A stretch of 64,000 bases of DNA, taken from positions 23,932,001-23,996,000 of the forward strand of contig CM060734.1 of assembly GCA_030704615.1 (NCBI GenBank), written 5' to 3'. Below the pieces are notes generated by a model. The model had not been told where the DNA came from. It saw only the letters and a list, made by a program, of their open reading frames with translations, and did not search any database. Positions within the stretch are counted from its first letter, which is position 1. Each line of letters opens with the position of its first letter. Shown piece after piece: positions 22,675-34,113 of the stretch. Source of the DNA: Takakia lepidozioides (Eukaryota; Streptophyta; Takakiopsida; Takakiales; Takakiaceae). The translations under genes were made by a program, and so were the position numbers.

Positions 22675-23253
22675 TGCACAGCTTCTGAGCGGCATCTGTG
22701 TTGGAAGCGACAGAAGGAAGCCATCGCAGATGAAATCGACTTGATGCAAAATGGTGTTGAGCGGGCATCATTCAAACCCGCCCCATTGTGCAATGTTGTG
22801 GTTGATCGTGCTCCTTGGAAGTCATTGCAAGTGTCCTTCTCCATGTGCTTTGGCTGTGTGGTATAGGTATTCCCCAATGTGACTTGGAGTTTCTATGGAA
22901 GTCCCCTGGAAGCCCCCTTGTCCATTATCGTTTCAGGCAGGTCCATGCCCCACTAATGTGTGTCTCATGATTTTCCTATTATGGAGCAGAGATTTCAGTG
23001 AAAGTCCCGCAGAAGCCATCAATTCCATTGACATGTCAGCCTGCACCTTTGTAGTCCATGTGTACTATTGTGGAAGTCCTAAAATGTCCTTGACTATTTG
23101 CAGACTTCATAATAGTCCATTTAGTATGCTCCCTATCCATGAAATTTCCATATGTCTTGCCAGCCACTTCCTGCCTAATCCAGATTTCCGCAAGGTAGGA
23201 CGTTGTTGGTTCCATTAACATGTGTTCATTGGACAAATGCTGATTTTTAGCTT
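22675..23253. other. No gene recognised
   Basis: Between two unknown ORFs. Repeated phrases such as TGGAAGTCCC and CCATG..TTTC suggest diverged internal repetition, but no clear unit can be defined. Confidence 0.3.
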
Positions 23254-23910
23254 GTGGTTTGGGCAGGGGCAACACGTACATCCATCTCTGTTTCAGGTAG
23301 TAAAAGAAGTGCGCAAATGGAGCTTGCTGGAGGAGCAAGATCTACAACTATCAGCCCGTCCGTGGGCAGTATTCACCTGATGGGCACGACGGCAAAAGCA
23401 ACGAGAGAGGTCCCAGATGTGACCTCACCAGGTTTCAAACTCCAGTACAGCTCAAATGAGGAGAACAGATCTGGTCTCTACCTTCAATCTGCACCTACAA
23501 ATGTGTTGCTCAATCCACAGTTAAGCCACATCAAACCCCCTCTCCAAGTGATCCCCAGGGACACGAGCAAACAGTTGAATTTCCAGGATGATACTACTGA
23601 GGAGTTTCAAACCCAGGACCCTGTCATTGCCCCATTCTTTGATGAAGTTGGTGGCTACACAACATGTACAGAATCTGCCCCTAGTGCCAAAGGTAAGGGT
23701 TTGCAGAATGGTGAATATCCAGATGAGGATTCCATGGTTTCTCCATCAAACCAGACCTGGAAATCCCGGAGCCCTGCTGTCAGTGGCCACACAAGAACAT
23801 CCCCTGCCAAAAAACCCAAAAAGTCCATTAAGCCTGTCAATGAAAGGGTTTCTACAGCCAAGAACACAAGAGCTGCCGGCACAAAGGTGACTCGGCAAAA
23901 AAAAAAATGA
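23254..23910 (+). CDS. Unknown Ser/Thr/Lys-rich ORF with basic tail
   Basis: A 218-codon open frame. It is rich in Ser, Thr, Pro and Asn, has no hydrophobic core, and ends in a basic nuclear-localisation-like tail (SPAKKPKKSIKPVNERVS, then TRAAGTKVTRQKKK) before a stop in a run of A. The first residues may be intronic: a pyrimidine-poor GGGCAG|GGGC acceptor lies at 23268. No family is recognised. It may share a unit with the ORFs at 21728-22674, since all three are on the plus strand. Confidence 0.3.
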   Translation: MVWAGATRTSISVSGSKRSAQMELAGGARSTTISPSVGSIHLMGTTAKATREVPDVTSPGFKLQYSSNEENRSGLYLQSAPTNVLLNPQLSHIKPPLQVIPRDTSKQLNFQDDTTEEFQTQDPVIAPFFDEVGGYTTCTESAPSAKGKGLQNGEYPDEDSMVSPSNQTWKSRSPAVSGHTRTSPAKKPKKSIKPVNERVSTAKNTRAAGTKVTRQKKK

Positions 23911-24649
23911 GCAATTGTTGAAGGTGAGTTTTGTACTTTAAGCTATTTCACTTTCAGCTATCATCTTTGTTGCTTTGTCAGTTTGCTGTGATGATGTATG
24001 CTTACAAGCTGCACATGCTCAGTGTCTCAACCTGTTGAACTGGTTTTTGGCAGAATTGTACTGAGGAAGCAATTGGGAATGTCACTAAACTCCAGCCCAC
24101 GGGAAGAGCCGGCCACAAACGATTTTGGATGGCAGACCTCATGCTGTCTACAAACTAGGGTCATCATGAAGTAATCCCTATGATCTTAGATGCCATATTA
24201 TGATCAAGCTAGAGCAGTATGGAGTAGTGATTTGGCATTGACAGTTTAGTGCAAGGGGTTGTTGTTGTGACATAGTTCTTTTTGGATAACTGAACACAAG
24301 CAGGTGGTGCCATCAGCACGTTTTTTTTTAGATTGTCAAACTGTTTACTATGTAATCAGTAGTAAACTGACTATCAGTTTACTACTCTCAGTTTCCTATT
24401 CAGATTACTATGAGTTTGTAATCAGTTTGTTTATTGATCAATAAACAATCCCAATGAGAATAGAACTCAGTTCTTTTCATTCATGTTTAGAGGTTACTGA
24501 TGGGGCTTTCCCACATGCATTTTTTGGGAGCCCAGACGCTCATGTAACCCAAGAATTTGAGGTCAGTCCTGGTCTCTGGGAATGATCTGGGGTCAGTGCC
24601 ATCTTCCAGGAGTTCCCTCTGACCATTGACCAATTATGGAGCATGGAAT
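23911..24649. other. No gene recognised
   Basis: AT-rich stretch with short repeated phrases (CAGTTTACTA and variants near 24350-24430) that can pair with one another. No coding domain. Confidence 0.35.
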
Positions 24650-24790
24650 AGTGCTGGCAGGTACTCTCATCAGAGAGACACCCTCTTCAAAGTCATCAAG
24701 GGAATTGTTCCTCTACCTCTGTTCACCAACTTTGAAAATCCCGAGGCTGAGCCAAAAGCCCTGGCCCTATTGGGATCAAGTTATTTCTTG
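24650..24790 (+). repeat. Remnant copy of the 19-kb LINE 3' segment
   Basis: The stretch containing GGGAATTGTTCCTCTACC and TTCACCAACTTTGAAA, then GAGGCTGAGCCAAAAGCCC, matches 18975-19045 with a few changes. It is a short dispersed fragment of the same LINE-like family. Confidence 0.65.
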
Positions 24791-24911
24791 TGAAGGTTTT
24801 CTAGAGGAGATCTGGAAAACTCAGGTTCAAGAAACTTTTTTGGATCAGGACATACTTTGTCTAGAGGGGAAGGATATGGTGGCTGTTCTCTACATGCACA
24901 CATCTGAATAG

Positions 24912-27300
24912 AGCTACTATTGGATTGATTAGCCAGTGATTAATCTAGTGGGCCAAGCACTATGATCAGCATCACAGGGTCCCAACCTGTGAATTGCTTA
25001 TGTAACCTTACCCACCTTGATAAATATCTTTGTCAATTTCATTGACTGGTTGACAGTGATTCTTTGTGGCAATGAATGATCAAACTTACAAGCATTTTCA
25101 AAGGTTTTGGTTATAAGTTTAAGGTGGAGTCAGTGGTGTGAATCTGCTGCATGCATGTTTGTAGATGGGAACCTTCCATCTCAGAGTCCAGAGACCTGGA
25201 AGATAATTTATTCAGTTTCTTGGAGCCCACATAAAGGATTGTATAATCCCATCATGGCAGAGGAATAGATGTCAAGTGCCCTCAACACAGAGTAACATTG
25301 GGCCCAAGCTAAATCATAGCATTTTAGGATGATTCTTACATCAGCAAGGTACTCATTCTCCATGGCTTGGGAGAGCATGAATCCCCCAAAAGCAGCAGCT
25401 CCAGCAGAGCAAGAAAATTGTTTTTGGCCTCCATTGCTTCATCTGATAGTCAATCCCACCTATGCCCTCATTCATAGGCTACATTCTAACTTGATAAGTT
25501 TTACACATGGTGAAATTTCGACACACACAGAACTGTAATCTGCAAGCTGCCACCTGATTTAACATCTTTGCGTGTCAATCACTCTCTTCAAATATCAAAT
25601 GTTAATCCCAGAGGTCAAGTGGCGGATCAGACAAATGATAATGCGGATTGCAAACAATTAGCATGATGTAGTGTGGAAGTGCAGATTCAGGGGTGAAACA
25701 AAACTTTGAGCCTTACAAGAACCAGCCAAATCCCAGCCCACAAAATGGAAGGGGCTCTTGGCTATGATATATGCCGCGCATATAGGTGTCCCCTCTGCAA
25801 CCCTAGGATAGCCTGCAGTATCATAACCAGAGAACAAGCGGCTCATTCATTTGCCGTTATCAAAAGGAACTCCAGTGATTGACATTTGCTCCTACCCTTA
25901 CAACGAGAGGGTGGCATTGGGCAAGTCAGGATCATATTCCAACACAAACCTCTGGTACAGTCTAGTTTAACGGAAACAAGATGAAAAGAGTGACACCCGC
26001 TGGAGCCAGCCAAACACTGCTGAATCAGAATTTGTCAAGCCTGATTCTCCTGTAGGGTAATTACTTTGCCAAGCATAACCTTCCAAGATAGCCAACATAA
26101 GACAAGCTATACACTGTTTAATGGGCCAGTGATTTTGCCATTTAAGTGCTAGACAGACCTCTATGGCCAATTTCTGAGACCGCTGCTAACTACTGGAGGC
26201 TGGTGCCGGAAAAGGAACATGACCTAAATACGTAAACGCAGACCTTGATCCTGGCCGCCCCGCCTCCAGTCATGCATCAACTTGACACCACAATTTCATC
26301 CTTAAAAGACTGCCAATACACGTACTGGTCAAAAAAATTCCAGAAAAATACAAATATGAGCAAATATGAGTTTCAAGACTTTATTTCACCCCATCTAGCA
26401 AGAGAGATCAATACCAACAACTGCACTGCACCGAAAGGTTGTCAGAGACCAACATCTGGTCCATTTCAGAAGAACAAAAATCCACAGGAGTTGATCTACC
26501 TACAAGCTAACACCATAATCACACTAGGCTCCATGCTTCAGGCCCTGTATACCCATCCCTAATCATGGTATATTAATTGCATCATGGTACAATTCAACAA
26601 TTTAAGCAATTGGACTACGCTAGCTTTAGCAGAGCTGAAGGCCTTCCCTAAAACAAGCAGCTTCACAAAAATGCTGTAAATGGTCCATTTGATTGGCACA
26701 GCATGACAAAATAGGACCATAAGGTGCCGACAATCAGCGGCACTGTCATTGTGAAAGAGCAAGGTAGCCATGTCAGCAAAAGCACAATTCAGCTTTCAAA
26801 ACTTACATAACAATGTGAGGAACGATTTTTAGCCAAGAAAGGACACATTGGAAATAAAAACAAACATACCAGCTGTTGTTATGGTGCCACAACGCAATTC
26901 CATCTCAGTTGCTTCACGCACAACCATTTCTTCTCTCATCTGGGTGAGCCTCTCTCCTGCCATTGCCTATAGCTCCAGTGAATGCCAAATTCAAGATAAG
27001 GCACAAATAGGTAGAAACTAGAAAACACGATGTGTGGATGTAATAGAGAGATAAAAAAAAAAAAAAAAACTAAGTACTAGCGTTGAGTGGGAGAGCGGGA
27101 AGGGGAATTCGACCCCTGCCCTATAGGGCCCCAATGACTAATCCAAAATCTCGAAAGTCCACAATGGTGTATATCCTATCCACAAGTATTCACATAAGTC
27201 AACACATCATCCATTTAGGTTCCACAAAAGGTCCACAAACGTGATTAGGAGACACCATGGCTTCAGCTTGATACATGATAGATATTAATGTGATTCATAT
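24912..27300. other. 2.4 kb without recognised genes
   Basis: No domain-bearing frame on either strand. A run of about 18 A lies near 27052-27069 and could be an old retroposon tail, but I cannot define the element it belongs to. Confidence 0.4.
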
Positions 27301-27309
27301 TTCATATTC

Positions 27310-27710
27310 ACACCGTTTGTCATGCCCAAGAGGGTTACTTGGTTGCATGCTTGGAATTTGCCCAAGCTGCAAGCTGGTCCATCAAGATGCTTGTGTGTAC
27401 ATATCTTGAATCTGTAATATGGCAGGTTGTTCTTACTTGCCCAAGATGCCTTGCATGATGCATGTCTTGGGGTAATACTGATAAGGTAGGCTGCAAATTA
27501 TTTTGTCATACCCAAGATGTTTGCTTGAAGGGCATGTCTTGCATCTATAATATTGCAGGTTGGCTTCACATACACAAGATGTTTTGCTCTAGAATGCATG
27601 TCTTGTTGTAATTATAATGCCAGGAAAGGGTATGACAGGCTGCAGCAATCTGATTTTTCAGTACACAAGATGTTTGCTTATATGCTTGTCTTGTTGTCAT
27701 GACCTGTACA
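27310..27710. repeat. Diverged tandem repeat with CAAGATG / CATGTCTTG pairs
   Basis: Five irregular units of about 60-90 bp near 27350, 27450, 27520, 27570 and 27660. Each has CCCAAGATG or CACAAGATG, a short TTGCTT segment and then GCATGTCTTG. The two halves are near inverted complements, so each unit could fold. Confidence 0.55.
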
Positions 27711-28027
27711 TAAACAAACCCCGCCCCCCCCCTCCCACCCTGTTTTTATCATGAATGATCGGGTGAAATCAATTGGGAAGTCATGACTAGAATGGAAGTG
27801 TTAGATGGTGCCCTGTTTTATGGGCTGTTTATGTCTTTAATTGACAATGACCCTAGTAGGGTCTTGTCAATGTCTTGACATGACATGAATATCTTCTCAC
27901 TCTCTCCCTCTCTTTTGTCTGTGTCCCTCTCCCTCTCTCTTTTTAAGTTTTTTGCCCCCTCTCTCCCTCTCTTGTTTGTTTTTTTTTTAAGCAGCACAAA
28001 AGATAGGGAGAGAGATGGAGAGAAGGT

Positions 28028-28100
28028 GGGGGGGGGGGGGGGGGGGGGTGGGACTGAGCAGCTGCCTGTTGCTCAGTCACTTCCCCCCCCCCCCCCCCCC
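28028..28100. repeat. G21/C18 palindrome with perfect 9-bp stem
   Basis: A run of 21 G (28028-28048) and a run of 18 C (28083-28100) face each other. Between them GACTGAGCA (28052-28060) pairs with TGCTCAGTC (28070-28078). Outside, AG-rich and CT-rich sequences extend the pairing. The run lengths may be affected by assembly. Confidence 0.75.
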
Positions 28101-28204
28101 ACCTTTTTTTTCTTCTTTGTTGCCCCCTCTGTCCTTCTCTCTCCCTCTGTCTCCCTCCCTCCCTCCTTGGAATTGGCCGGTTTTATCAGTGTTAATTTCC
28201 TATT

Positions 28205-28830
28205 TTTTCAACCATACCGGAAGGACTCTGGCAGTTTTTTCACCCACCCTATAACAATTTTCCATCCATACCGAATGAACTACCAGGGTGGACACTGAAT
28301 TACCTCTAAGCTGAGTCTCTGATTTTTCATTCCTCTTTTATTGACTTTCATCCATACCGGATGAGTTACTAGAGAACGAGGAATTACCTCTGTGGGGGTT
28401 GCCACTGGCATCCTATTTTTCCATCCATACCGGATGAAAAATGACAGGATATTAATTTTTTTATTCCTCTTTATTGCTTTTTTATCCGTACTGGATAAGG
28501 CCTTTTTTTTGGGATGTTGAATTACCTGTTAGGATGTAAAACCGATGCCTTGGATGTTATCTACTGTTTTTTCATCCTACTGATGGACTTTTTCCAACGG
28601 ATGAACTCAATGATTTTTTCATCTGAACCGGATGAAATGTACAGCTTATGATGGCCCTGGACTGATGTTAATTACCCTTAATTATGGTTAATTAAGGAGT
28701 GAAACCCCAACCCCTACCCTAAAACCTGCTGTTTAACCTAGCTACGGATGACATCCATCGGGTTTTAAAGAATATGATGTTGATTACTCATCCTGCACGG
28801 ATGAAAAATCGGGCAAGAGCCCTAAGATGT
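28205..28830. repeat. Cluster of CATCC-n5-GGATG hairpin motifs
   Basis: About nine short inverted repeats of the form CATCCATACCGGATGA, with variants (CATACCGAATGA, ATCCGTACTGGAT, CATCTGAACCGGATGAA, CATCCTGCACGGATGAA), occur every 50-90 bp, each next to a T run. The GGATGAA half is the same word that fills 11150-11570. Confidence 0.7.
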
Positions 28831-30470
28831 CTCTCCCGCCGTTAGAAGCACGAGCAGTGCTGCTGAGCTCGCGGGAAGAGCGTTATGGTGTCTGCGTTTT
28901 GCCGCTACCATGTTTGCTGCATCGTACCCGTGCTGGGCGATCTCCTAGGGATGTGCAATGGCGGCGCTTTATTTTTTCTTATAGGCGGGAGACAATGTTG
29001 TGAATGCATCGTCTCTTTCCCTCCTCTGGCTTTTAATTTTTGCAGCGGCAATTGTGTGGGGAAGTATCTCTCTCTCCCTTCTTAAACCTAGCAAGTGTGC
29101 TTGTATGCTTCACTTCTCTTTTGCTTTGCTGGAGGTGGCTTGCTGGTGGCGATTGCGCACAGTTACCTTCCACAATCGCTCAAGGTGCTTTTGGTGATTA
29201 TGGTTCCTTTTGTTTTATGTCTTTATCTCTTGCTTTTGAGGTTCTTACTTGACATCGATGACAAGTGTAGGGGTCTGTGATTCACCTGGGGTTCCACAAT
29301 CCTCACTAACCTGTTGGTTTTTGTGGGGGCTTGTGATGGGACCAGGTGAGGATCCCTACTTGCTTTGAATTCTCTTGAACTTGCAGATACGGATGTGGAC
29401 AAAGGGAACCTATTGTGTATGGCGTCTTGACTTGGCTGCTGCCTGCAGCCCCGATTTCGGCCCGCTTGCTCCTGGTTTGGCATGCTGATGCTTACTTTTG
29501 ACTTATGTTTTACTGCCTTTGATGGAGCACTTTGGTCTGGCAGGCTTGTCTCTTGAAGCCCAGCATCTGGACCTTACCTTGTCTTGAATCTTTGACATCA
29601 TTGCCTGTGGATTATTAAGCTAGGGAAATCTCATAATAGAAAGCGAAACCCCCAGTCCACCGACTGCCACCTTGTCTACAAGGAATGTTACATCAGACGG
29701 ATGCATGGTCTTAGAGATTGCCGATAGCGACGGTGAAGAAGAAAGACCCAAAATCATTGAAGAAAGTGTCAGCATAACTACCGAAACCGACTCAAGCACT
29801 CAGACAAAAAGTTCCACATTTCAATCCAATTTGATTCATCTAATACTTGTTCAACACATGTTTGGTGGTATATAAAACATACTGGCAAAGTCTGAGAACA
29901 AACTAAAATCATTCGTTTGGTGTGTAAAACATACCCACGACCTTTGGAAAGAAGCTAAAATCATTTCGATGGGCAATTGTTGGTTTGACCTTTCATTCAA
30001 TTTTAAGGAAGTTCATCCTTCGCCCGCAGGTGCTGCAACATGTGCACAACACGAATGCAAAATTTCACAACAAAACCAAATCATTTGCCCCCCCCCCAGG
30101 ACGCGTTCACCCTGTCATCCAATTTTGTTCATTGCGAAAGAAATCCTTTTATGGGTGAACGGGTATTGCACCCATTGAACGGATGTGGTTCAAGCTCATC
30201 TTTTGCCCACATGTCCTTGAATATATGTGCAACACCTGTACAGAGATTCAACAGAAATTGTGCACATTTGCCTCCCCAACAACGCACTCACCCTTTCAAC
30301 CAATGGTGAAATAAATCGAGTTTAAATGATTTTTAAATAAATATTTAGATTTAGAATATCTAGGATTGCGGATTTGAGGGGTATAATGATTTTATTTTTT
30401 ACTCTATTTTGTTTGTTGAATTCAACCCTTGTACCACTACATCCATACAAAAGATTGGACCCAAATTTGA
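28831..30470. other. No gene recognised
   Basis: Some frames here contain hydrophobic runs (29000-29280, +) but no family pattern. At 30020-30300 there are phrases (GGTTCAAGCTCATCTT, CACATGT) that recur at 30770-30810, indicating a diverged duplicated segment. Confidence 0.3.
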
Positions 30471-30473
30471 AAA

Positions 30474-30499
30474 AATAAATAAATAAATAAATAAATAAA
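30474..30499. repeat. (AAAT)n microsatellite
   Basis: Six to seven units of AAAT/AATA. Confidence 0.9.
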
Positions 30500-31168
30500 A
30501 TCTTGGGTCAGTATTGCAGAACTTTCTATGAAGAGTGCATGAAGTTGAAAAGAACTCAACCTTGGAGTGCAAATGAGGGAAGAAAAATATGATTTTGGGT
30601 CTAGATAACTTTTGTTTGCTGCCAAATTTTGCACGCACATTGCACACGCTGTCATTAAAGCATATGGCTTGAGAATGGAATTAAAAAAAAATCATGTGCA
30701 GGTGAAACGCAGTTTTCCGTCTCTACGACACGTAGTTGTGTTCATCACTTGAATGACCCATTGAATGAACTTGGTTCAAGCTCATCTTGGTGCACATGTG
30801 CTTAAGTATGTTCAGATCACATATGCAAAGTCGCAAAAGATGAGCATCAAGAAAATATTCACATCAATCGGTTAATCAAATGTATACAAAGTGCATCATG
30901 AGAATATCTACAATGTCTTCTACGCGATCCCGGTCTCAAAGCAACCGTAGTTCTGTCACACACATCCTACTCATGTTGTATCCGGAGGTCCCAAGCATCT
31001 CGCGAGAACTCGTAGGATGCAAATAGCTCGGTGCCAGCCCTAATAGTCATACTAGCACATGTCATCACAAACATGTGCATCCCCTCACACTATGGGGATA
31101 AATGGAGGCCGGTGAAATTGGAGTGAAAGTACTTCAAGACCATATCGACTAACCAAAAAGACGTCTAT

Positions 31169-31541
31169 CACTACGATGTACAACAATTTACAATACAAGA
31201 TTATCATATTGGTCTGAAATCTGGTGTGAAGTTGGTTGTGTTTTTGTTACCTCTTTGCTGCGTTGAAATATTCTCGCAGGATATCTGAAGGTCGTTTTCT
31301 CCCCTGTATGCTTAAACTATATCAGTTGGTGGGAATCCGGAGGCCACCGTGCCGAAGAAAATATCAAGAAACATTATGAACAAACTCCGTAGTACTTACG
31401 GGGTCAAAGAATTCAGAGGAAGACATGGCGCCTATGATGAGTGGTCCGCTAATAAATAAGCTCTTTTCCCTATCATAGGCGCCATGTTTTCCCTTGAATT
31501 TTTTGGCCCCGTAAGTACTACGAAGTTTGTTCATAATGTCT
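31169..31541. repeat. Long inverted repeat: left arm, loop and start of right arm
   Basis: The left arm (31169-31440) is the reverse complement of 31470-31541 continued at 37900-38110. Matching landmarks are CATAGGCGCCATG near the centre, CCCCGTAAGTACTACG, TTCTTCGG, CCTCCGGATTCCC, GGTTGTGTTTTTGTT and ATGTACAACA at the outer end. Arms are roughly 270 bp with moderate divergence, and the loop is about 30 bp. The right arm is interrupted by the LTR retrotransposon at 31542-37899. The outer end of the left arm reads CACTACGATGTAC, and the right arm abuts CACTA transposase sequence, so the repeat probably belongs to CACTA termini. Confidence 0.82.
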
Positions 31542-32576
31542 TGTAGGTATAAGGGAGGTGACACATCATTCGGACAAAGATGCTGGTCGGAACAGGCATG
31601 TCGGCTCGACAGGAGAGATGAATGAAGTAATGGATGAAGTGGGGATGTGCAGCAATCATCCAACATAATTCATTAAAGTGATGCCACGAATGAATGGATG
31701 GGGTAGTGGAAATTTCATTCATTGAGTTTTAAGGGAAATGACACAGTGGAGGGATGTGGGCATTGAATGGATGAATTGTCATACTTCATCCACGAAGTTA
31801 TAGTTGCTTGCTGGATGAATTAAGGGTAAGTTAAAAGTGTGATTGTCTTATGTTGGCTAGATGAGAGGGGGATAACGCCCGCAGGCTTACCAAATCAATT
31901 TTTAATAAGGGATCAAATAGCACCATGGGATGCATTAAGGGCTGCCAGCTGACTTCCTAGAGGAGGGGAGGTGGCTGGGTAAGATTTAAGTTGGGATGGT
32001 AAGAGAGATAACGCTTTTGACAATGAAACTTTTGGGAACGTGAGGTCTCTTGGAGAGATGGATGCAACGTGATATGGAGCAAAGTGGAGTGGGCATTTGT
32101 GATCACTCAGTTGGTACTTGGAACTAATGTGGAATGATGAGTGTGTTCAACCATAGAATAGAATCAAAATTTAGCAATGCATGAAAGATAGAACTCTTGC
32201 TTGTGTGATAGCTAGAATGATAGCATAGTGCAGAACCAGAGTTAGACATGGCAATGACAACCAAGATCTTGAGAGCACTTAGTCAACCTGAAGGTTAGTC
32301 CAGGCAATATCCAAGTGCATAACAAAAAACTAGAGTAAGTCAATTGAGTCATATAGATAGTGAGGGATCAGATTGTTGTAGTGCCACTGCCCCTATGGGT
32401 GGATAGTAGTTATTCCAAACTAAATTATGTGGGATAGCACACAGAAAACAAGAGTGCTAGAGTAGAGATATCCCAAGGAGAAGGATGTTGTCTTCTCTTC
32501 CGTTGCGGCAACATTCTATCCAAGGGGTGTCAAGGGTAAGACAAGGTAGAGTGAACCTTTAGGTAGGCCCTTCTTT
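31542..32576 (+). repeat. 5' LTR
   Basis: Matches 36857-37891 with scattered substitutions. Compared with the 3' LTR, it has lost the last nine bases (TGCCCCACA), so the LTR runs straight into the primer site. Confidence 0.88.
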
Positions 32577-32588
32577 TGGTATCGGAGC
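32577..32588 (+). promoter_or_regulatory. Primer binding site (initiator tRNA-Met type)
   Basis: TGGTATCGGAGC follows the 5' LTR directly. It differs by one base from TGGTATCAGAGC, the usual site complementary to the 3' end of plant initiator Met tRNA, where reverse transcription starts. Confidence 0.85.
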
Positions 32589-32952
32589 GTTCTTTCCTTA
32601 TGAACAAGTTTAGATAGGATAGAATAGCAGGTTTGAAGATAGCAATGAGCACCTAGAGATGTAAGTAAGAGACCAGGCTCTCATTCCAGAGCAGCCTGGT
32701 ATAAGGGACATATTGGTATGTTTCAGCCAAAGAAGTACCAACAACTCAAGAGAAGCTAGATTCTATTTCTATAATCCAGCTTGGACACTCTACAATGGAG
32801 ATTTATGCATAAGGGTCATACAAACGGAATGGCGAAGCATCAAGGAATGCAAGAAGCAATTGATAACATGGCTGGCTGAAATGTGCTGGATACCTTCGCT
32901 CATGAGACACCCATATTGTCTTTCATAAATTGTTCGATTTGGGTTGTAAGAG

Positions 32953-34113
32953 ATGGTATTCCAAGGCGAGTTGGACATCCCTTTCTATGGGGGAAAGGAA
33001 GAGGATGTGTGTGAGTGGCTGACTAGCCTACGGGAGGTCTGCGCATCTAGAGAATTTTTAGAAGACAGACTTTGGAAGCTAGCCCGACTGAATCTCAAAT
33101 CAAGCGCAGATTTGTGGTACTTGCGACAGAAACCAAGACCTCAGGGTTGGAGGAATTTCTATGAGGCCATCGTTTTGAAGTATGGAAGGGGAGTCATGCC
33201 AGTATTGAAGAAGGGCAAACTGGACGAAGTGCTGTTCACTGCTGGTGACACAAGGGGACTGATCAGATCTGCAAGTGAGCAGCTGACATTAGAAAGACAA
33301 ACTGAAAAGGTGTTCAATAAGAGGTCAACATGTATGGATCTTAAGGCTATCGAGACAGATTCAGCACTACACAGCACATCACTCAGGAACTCTGAAATGG
33401 GACGACAATTGGGTGAGGCAGCAGAAAGTAAAATTACCTGCAGAGGTAGCACCGGTTGCAAAATTGATCAGCAAATTGGATGCAGCTCTGCGTCCTGTCA
33501 AGGGAGTGAAACCCAAGACCAAAGTGAGGAAGATCACCGGCTGGGACTCCAGACAGAAGCATGCAGAATGCAACAATCCAACTGTGAGATGTTTGAACAC
33601 GGTAGCCCAGGGTACACTAGCAAGATGCCGATGCCAACAAAAACTCTCATCTCAGGCGAGAAGTTGATAACTGTGTTTTGTGAGGCTGATACTAATGAGG
33701 CCAACGATATGACGGCAAGGACGCCTTCATGCAAGGCACAAGGAAAAGAGGAGAAACTCGAGGTGCACCAGCAACCCTGGAGCAACTCTTCCAAGGAGGC
33801 ATATGGAGGCCTGCTGCTGAGGGCCGAGTCATGGGATGAGAAGGCAACACTAGAGAGGGATGAGATAAAACCTCTCAGACCTGGCAAGGAGCAAGGGTTT
33901 AAGGCAGTAAGCTCAGTCTGCAACAACCCTGATGAAGAAGCAACAAGGGCATGGAGCAGTGGAGAGCATCCCCATCAGCTTTGGAGAAATCCTTGGATGG
34001 CTGCACGAGTAAATCTGCAGTTGGAGTTAGACAATGGTGCCATGGAGTATTCAGACATGAAAATGAGGGAATGCAAACTTGTTGGCATGGCAAATCAGGT
34101 ATGGAAGCCATGA
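32953..34113 (+). CDS. Retrotransposon Gag-like protein
   Basis: The first ~75 residues fit a Ty3 Gag capsid-type domain: an F/Y-GGKEEDVCEWL start, a WKLARLNLKSSADLWYL segment and GWRNFYEAIVLKYG. Gag proteins of this group bind RNA and form the particle. The rest (to 386 residues) is Lys/Glu/Gln/Ser-rich without a zinc knuckle or protease motif, and could be spurious open frame in an AG-rich strand. It starts ~375 bp after the primer site, as expected for a leader. Confidence 0.65.
   Translation: MVFQGELDIPFYGGKEEDVCEWLTSLREVCASREFLEDRLWKLARLNLKSSADLWYLRQKPRPQGWRNFYEAIVLKYGRGVMPVLKKGKLDEVLFTAGDTRGLIRSASEQLTLERQTEKVFNKRSTCMDLKAIETDSALHSTSLRNSEMGRQLGEAAESKITCRGSTGCKIDQQIGCSSASCQGSETQDQSEEDHRLGLQTEACRMQQSNCEMFEHGSPGYTSKMPMPTKTLISGEKLITVFCEADTNEANDMTARTPSCKAQGKEEKLEVHQQPWSNSSKEAYGGLLLRAESWDEKATLERDEIKPLRPGKEQGFKAVSSVCNNPDEEATRAWSSGEHPHQLWRNPWMAARVNLQLELDNGAMEYSDMKMRECKLVGMANQVWKP

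Noticed and set aside
28703-28730. Telomere-like AACCCCAACCCCTACCCTAAAACC.
   Set aside because: Only a few degenerate units without extension; not a telomeric array.
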